The notes below the pieces were generated by a model, which ran no database searches, was not told the DNA's origin, and saw only the letters and a list, made by a program, of their open reading frames with translations. Source: Deltaproteobacteria bacterium (GTDB lineage: Bacteria; UBA10199; JACPAL01; JACOUP01). From it: a stretch of DNA of 64,000 nucleotides. The stretch covers positions 253,021 to 317,020 of the forward strand of contig JACOUP010000008.1 in assembly GCA_016177765.1 (NCBI GenBank), given 5' to 3'. The position numbers and the translations under genes are program-made. Below are positions 61,269 through 64,000 of the stretch, one piece after another (positions within the stretch are counted from its first letter, which is position 1; the number at the start of each line of letters is the position of its first letter).

Positions 61269-62171
61269 CTAGGGGCGCAGTTCCTTGACACCGTCAGGAG
61301 GCTTGAATTGGAACAGATCCGTTTTCAGCCGGGTGTTGGTCTTGATCTCAGAAAAGAAATACCGTGTCACGCTCCCTGTTTCGGTTGATTCCGGATAAAG
61401 GATCGCCTCGGTGACAAGAAACCGCGGCGGCCTGACCGTCAGGACAATCTTTTTAAAACTCCCCTTGGGTGACACACCCTTTTGTTTCGGCCTCAAGGTT
61501 AATTGATAATCCTCCCCCTGCAGTTTTTTCTTGGCGGTCGCCTCAAAAACGGCTTGAAGGTTGGCCAGCCCTCCCAGAAAGGCCAGCCCTTCCTGGGAGA
61601 CCAGATCGGCGATGTTTTCATAGACCTCAACCTCTTTATCCTGCGGGCGGTAGACCCACAAGGTGTGGCCATCGGAAATATACTGCTTCGCCTCCGGCTT
61701 CTTGTATTCAATCAGCCACCGACCGGCCTGTCCGGCTTCACCCCTGGGTGAATCACCCTTGTGGAAGGTCATCTTCCCTTCCTTGATCACCAGCTCGACG
61801 AGCATTTCCATCCGGGTCTTCTGGACAAAATTGGCGGTTAGGTTCTCTGTTGCCTGGTAGGCCTCTTCCACTTTTCGCGGGATATCCCCCTCACGAAGCA
61901 ATCCCTCATTTTCCGTTACCGGCGCCGGTGGCGCCGGCTCAACAGCCCCGGATGATTCCGGCATGGAAACAGCCGATTCCGGCTGACCGGCAGTGCCGGT
62001 GACGCCGGCAGTACCGGTGGCGGAGGCTGGTTGAGTTTCAACCGGCGAACTTTCGGCAGGAACAGTTTCTGGGACCTTCTTCTTGGTCTTCGCCAAGAGT
62101 GTTGGTGAGACAAAAACGAGAGAGAGGAAAAGAGCTCCTCCAATCTTAAGTCTGGGCAAGATTTGAAACAT
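61269..62171 (-). CDS. lolA: Outer-membrane lipoprotein carrier LolA
   Basis: 300 residues from the ATG at 62171, with Shine-Dalgarno GGGAGG; usual LolA is near 200. LolA ferries lipoproteins across the periplasm. After the signal peptide, a 75-residue linker of Thr/Ala/Pro/Glu with repeated TGTAG-type units precedes the LolA domain ([35 protein letters not shown]). Two dispersed repeats add [11 protein letters not shown] near residue 138 and KGVSPKG near 231. It follows ftsK, as in many proteobacteria. Confidence 0.92.
   Translation of the reverse strand: MFQILPRLKIGGALFLSLVFVSPTLLAKTKKKVPETVPAESSPVETQPASATGTAGVTGTAGQPESAVSMPESSGAVEPAPPAPVTENEGLLREGDIPRKVEEAYQATENLTANFVQKTRMEMLVELVIKEGKMTFHKGDSPRGEAGQAGRWLIEYKKPEAKQYISDGHTLWVYRPQDKEVEVYENIADLVSQEGLAFLGGLANLQAVFEATAKKKLQGEDYQLTLRPKQKGVSPKGSFKKIVLTVRPPRFLVTEAILYPESTETGSVTRYFFSEIKTNTRLKTDLFQFKPPDGVKELRP
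61467..61479. repeat. GGGTGAWTCACCC-family repeat in lolA
   Basis: GGGTGACACACCC, read on the gene strand as KGVSPKG. Confidence 0.8.
61734..61758. repeat. GGGTGAWTCACCC-family repeat in lolA, decayed tandem
   Basis: Exact GGGTGAATCACCC at 61746-61758, with a decayed second copy (GGCTTCACCCC) on its left. Read on the gene strand as [10 protein letters not shown]. Confidence 0.88.
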
Positions 62172-64000
62172 AAACCTCCCTTGGTTTGGCCCCATCGGCC
62201 GGCCCGACAATCCCTTCTTTTTCCATCCGTTCGATCAAGCGGGCCGCACGATTGTAACCAATCCTTAACCGACGTTGAATCATCGAAATCGAAGCCTGTC
62301 GTGTCTGGGAAACAAGCGACAGCGCTTCATCATAGAGTGTATCTTCCAGATTGTCCCCAGTCCCCTCCCCCCCGGACTCCTCCCCCTCACGCGGTTTCAG
62401 GATCGACTCATCGTACTGCGGTGTCCCCTGTTTCTTCAGGTGTTCAACAATCCTCATCATCTCCGTTTCGGAGACGTAGGAACCGTGCACCCGGAGCAGA
62501 CCGGACGTCCCCGGAGACATAAAAAGCATGTCCCCGTACCCCAGGAGGTGTTCTGAACCAACCGTATCCAGAATCGTTCGGGAATCGTGTTTGGAAGAAA
62601 CCTTGAAGGAAATACGGGCCGGAAAATTTGCCTTGATGAGACCGGTCAAGACGTCCACCGACGGCCTTTGCGTTGCCAAGATCAGGTGGATCCCCGCCGC
62701 GCGCGCCATCTGGGCCAGCCGTGTGATCGATTTTTCAACATCGTTCGCCGCCGTCATCATCAGGTCGGCCAATTCATCGATCACGATCATGATCAGGGGC
62801 AGTTTTTCTTCTTTGGAAACCACCTTGTTATAGCCGGCAAGATTCCGTGCCGACTTTTGTGAGAGGAGTTCGTAGCGGCGTTCCATTTCCTCCGTTGCCC
62901 AACGGAGGGCCAGTGACGCCTTCTTGGGATTGGTCACCACCGGTAACAGGAGATGGGGAATCCCCTCATAAATGGAAAGCTCCAGCATCTTGAGATCGAC
63001 CATCAGGAACCGGACATCCTCCGGGGCCGCCTTGTAAAGAACGGAAAGGATCATCGTATTGACCGAAACGCTCTTCCCTGAACCGGTAGCACCGGCTACC
63101 AGGAGATGCGGCATCTTGGCCAGATCCGCCACATAAGGGATCCCCTCGATATCCTTGCCGAGGGCGAGTGTCAGTTTTGACCCGTTTTTCTGAAATTTGG
63201 AGTGGGCGATAACATCCTTGAGCCAGACTGTTTCACGACTGCTGTTGGGGATTTCGATCCCGACCACCGGCTTGCCGGGGATCGGGGCGACAATACGAAC
63301 CGACTTCCCCCCCATAATCAACGCCAGGTCATCCTCCAAATTGACAATCTTGTTGACCTTCACCCCCGGCGCCGGTTCAAACTCATACATCGTGATGATC
63401 GGTCCCGGATGGATCTCGGTGACCCGCCCCTCCACACCATAATCGAGAAGTTTCCGTTCGAGGAGGCGCGAATTGAGCTTGAGGGAATCCTCATCGATCA
63501 CCGGTGCCGCGTCACTCCCGTCTTCAGAATCCAGGAGAGAGAGGGGAGGAAGGACAAACTCCGCGGAAGCCGGGAGGATCTCCATCTGCTCCGGTTTTTT
63601 CCTTTTGAGATCAGCGTCCGCCCGAGGGAGAATTTTGGGTTCGGTTCCCAACCCTGCCATCACTGCTGGTTCCGGGGTGAAAGCCGGCGGCTTTGTCTCT
63701 TTGGCAACCTCAACAGGGGAAACCACGGATGGCGAAACCGGGAGTCTCTCTTTGACAACACGTTTCGGCACCGGTTGAACAGTTGGTTCCCTCACAACGC
63801 GCGGTCCAAAGTCAATTTTTTGAAGCCTCTTTCTTTCGACCTGCCATTGAATAAACCGCTGACGCCATTTGGCAGAGAGCTTTGACAGTCGAGCCATCGC
63901 CAAGAAGGTGAGTGACGAGAGCCTTTGGGAAAGGATCAAGGCAATCTGTTTGAACAAGGCCAGCAGACGCATCACCCGGATCTCGGTCGCCCAGAGAAAA
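62146..64000 (-). CDS. ftsK: DNA translocase FtsK, 5' part outside the window
   Basis: About 618 residues are visible. The frame is open to the right edge ([13 protein letters not shown]), so the start and most of the membrane domain lie beyond. FtsK pumps chromosome DNA at the septum during division. Walker [13 protein letters not shown], Walker [11 protein letters not shown], and the C-terminal gamma winged helix ([30 protein letters not shown]) are clear. The linker between membrane and motor parts is short. Its last 26 bases overlap lolA. Confidence 0.97.
   Translation of the reverse strand, partial: FLWATEIRVMRLLALFKQIALILSQRLSSLTFLAMARLSKLSAKWRQRFIQWQVERKRLQKIDFGPRVVREPTVQPVPKRVVKERLPVSPSVVSPVEVAKETKPPAFTPEPAVMAGLGTEPKILPRADADLKRKKPEQMEILPASAEFVLPPLSLLDSEDGSDAAPVIDEDSLKLNSRLLERKLLDYGVEGRVTEIHPGPIITMYEFEPAPGVKVNKIVNLEDDLALIMGGKSVRIVAPIPGKPVVGIEIPNSSRETVWLKDVIAHSKFQKNGSKLTLALGKDIEGIPYVADLAKMPHLLVAGATGSGKSVSVNTMILSVLYKAAPEDVRFLMVDLKMLELSIYEGIPHLLLPVVTNPKKASLALRWATEEMERRYELLSQKSARNLAGYNKVVSKEEKLPLIMIVIDELADLMMTAANDVEKSITRLAQMARAAGIHLILATQRPSVDVLTGLIKANFPARISFKVSSKHDSRTILDTVGSEHLLGYGDMLFMSPGTSGLLRVHGSYVSETEMMRIVEHLKKQGTPQYDESILKPREGEESGGEGTGDNLEDTLYDEALSLVSQTRQASISMIQRRLRIGYNRAARLIERMEKEGIVGPADGAKPREVYVSNLAQT

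Noticed and set aside
1-64000. CRISPR array, IS element, prophage, tRNA or rRNA
   Set aside because: No regularly spaced direct repeats, transposase or integrase frames, or tRNA/rRNA-like sequences were seen on reading the gaps.

Overview
The window is a 64 kb piece of a Gram-negative bacterial chromosome of moderately high G+C. It carries almost only housekeeping genes, with a thin scatter of orphan genes between them. The outer-membrane machinery (BamD, LolA, SurA/parvulin chaperones, an outer-membrane barrel candidate), the gene order rpmE-prfA-prmC-murA-his, and an anaerobic-type heme set (HemE, HemN, HemJ, HemH) suggest a deltaproteobacterial-grade lineage. That placement is inference. 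I see no rRNA, tRNA, CRISPR array, insertion sequence or prophage.

Layout. 0-4 kb: bamD (cut by the left edge), a TPR protein and a multidomain deacetylase-like lipoprotein. 3.7-11.4 kb: an EF-Tu-domain-like protein and alaS, an AbiEii-type toxin/antitoxin pair, then pgpA-cinA-recA. 11.5-13.6 kb: an SDR reductase, an orphan and bioY. 13.8-25.3 kb: an orphan, then rpmE-prfA-prmC-murA-hisD-hisB-hisH, a 425 bp gap, hisA-hisF, four extra genes, a cyclophilin, hisI and a HIT protein. hisG is absent from its expected place. 25.3-34.6 kb: an orphan membrane protein, mfd, two periplasmic folding factors, pdxA, a phosphohexomutase and a thioredoxin-like orphan. 34.6-38.8 kb: hemE-hemN-hemJ-hemH and a damaged hicBA pair. 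39-48.7 kb: uvrA, apbE, mltG, ruvX, acyP, a parvulin, a TPR lipoprotein and gyrA. 48.7-57.3 kb: HU with a structured leader, gshB, a P1-nuclease/phospholipase-C-like protein, tatD, a ferredoxin-like protein, a class III aminotransferase and a degenerate kinase-like protein. 57.3-64 kb: a large lipoprotein, then the operon ftsK-lolA-comF-suhB-TPR (ftsK cut by the right edge).

The most unusual signal is a dispersed family of short palindromic repeats (core GGGTGAWTCACCC). It occurs at about 15 loci, often as tandem pairs 15 bp apart, and mostly inside genes. Open reading frames run straight through the copies, which add short G-x-S-P peptides to conserved enzymes (AlaS twice, CinA, UvrA, LolA twice, a GIY-YIG protein, the AbiEii-type toxin) or supply their stop codons. 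Larger, unrelated palindromic inserts are carried in frame in prmC (146 bp, multi-hairpin) and hisF (about 100 bp). Together they suggest a genome colonised by coding-compatible palindromic elements, analogous to but different in sequence from Rickettsia palindromic elements.

Other points of interest are a deletion-like junction between murA and hisD with no usual start codon, several promoters placed so close to start codons that the mRNAs may be leaderless (gyrA, hisA, others), a possible structured RNA ahead of HU, and a HicA toxin with its middle missing.
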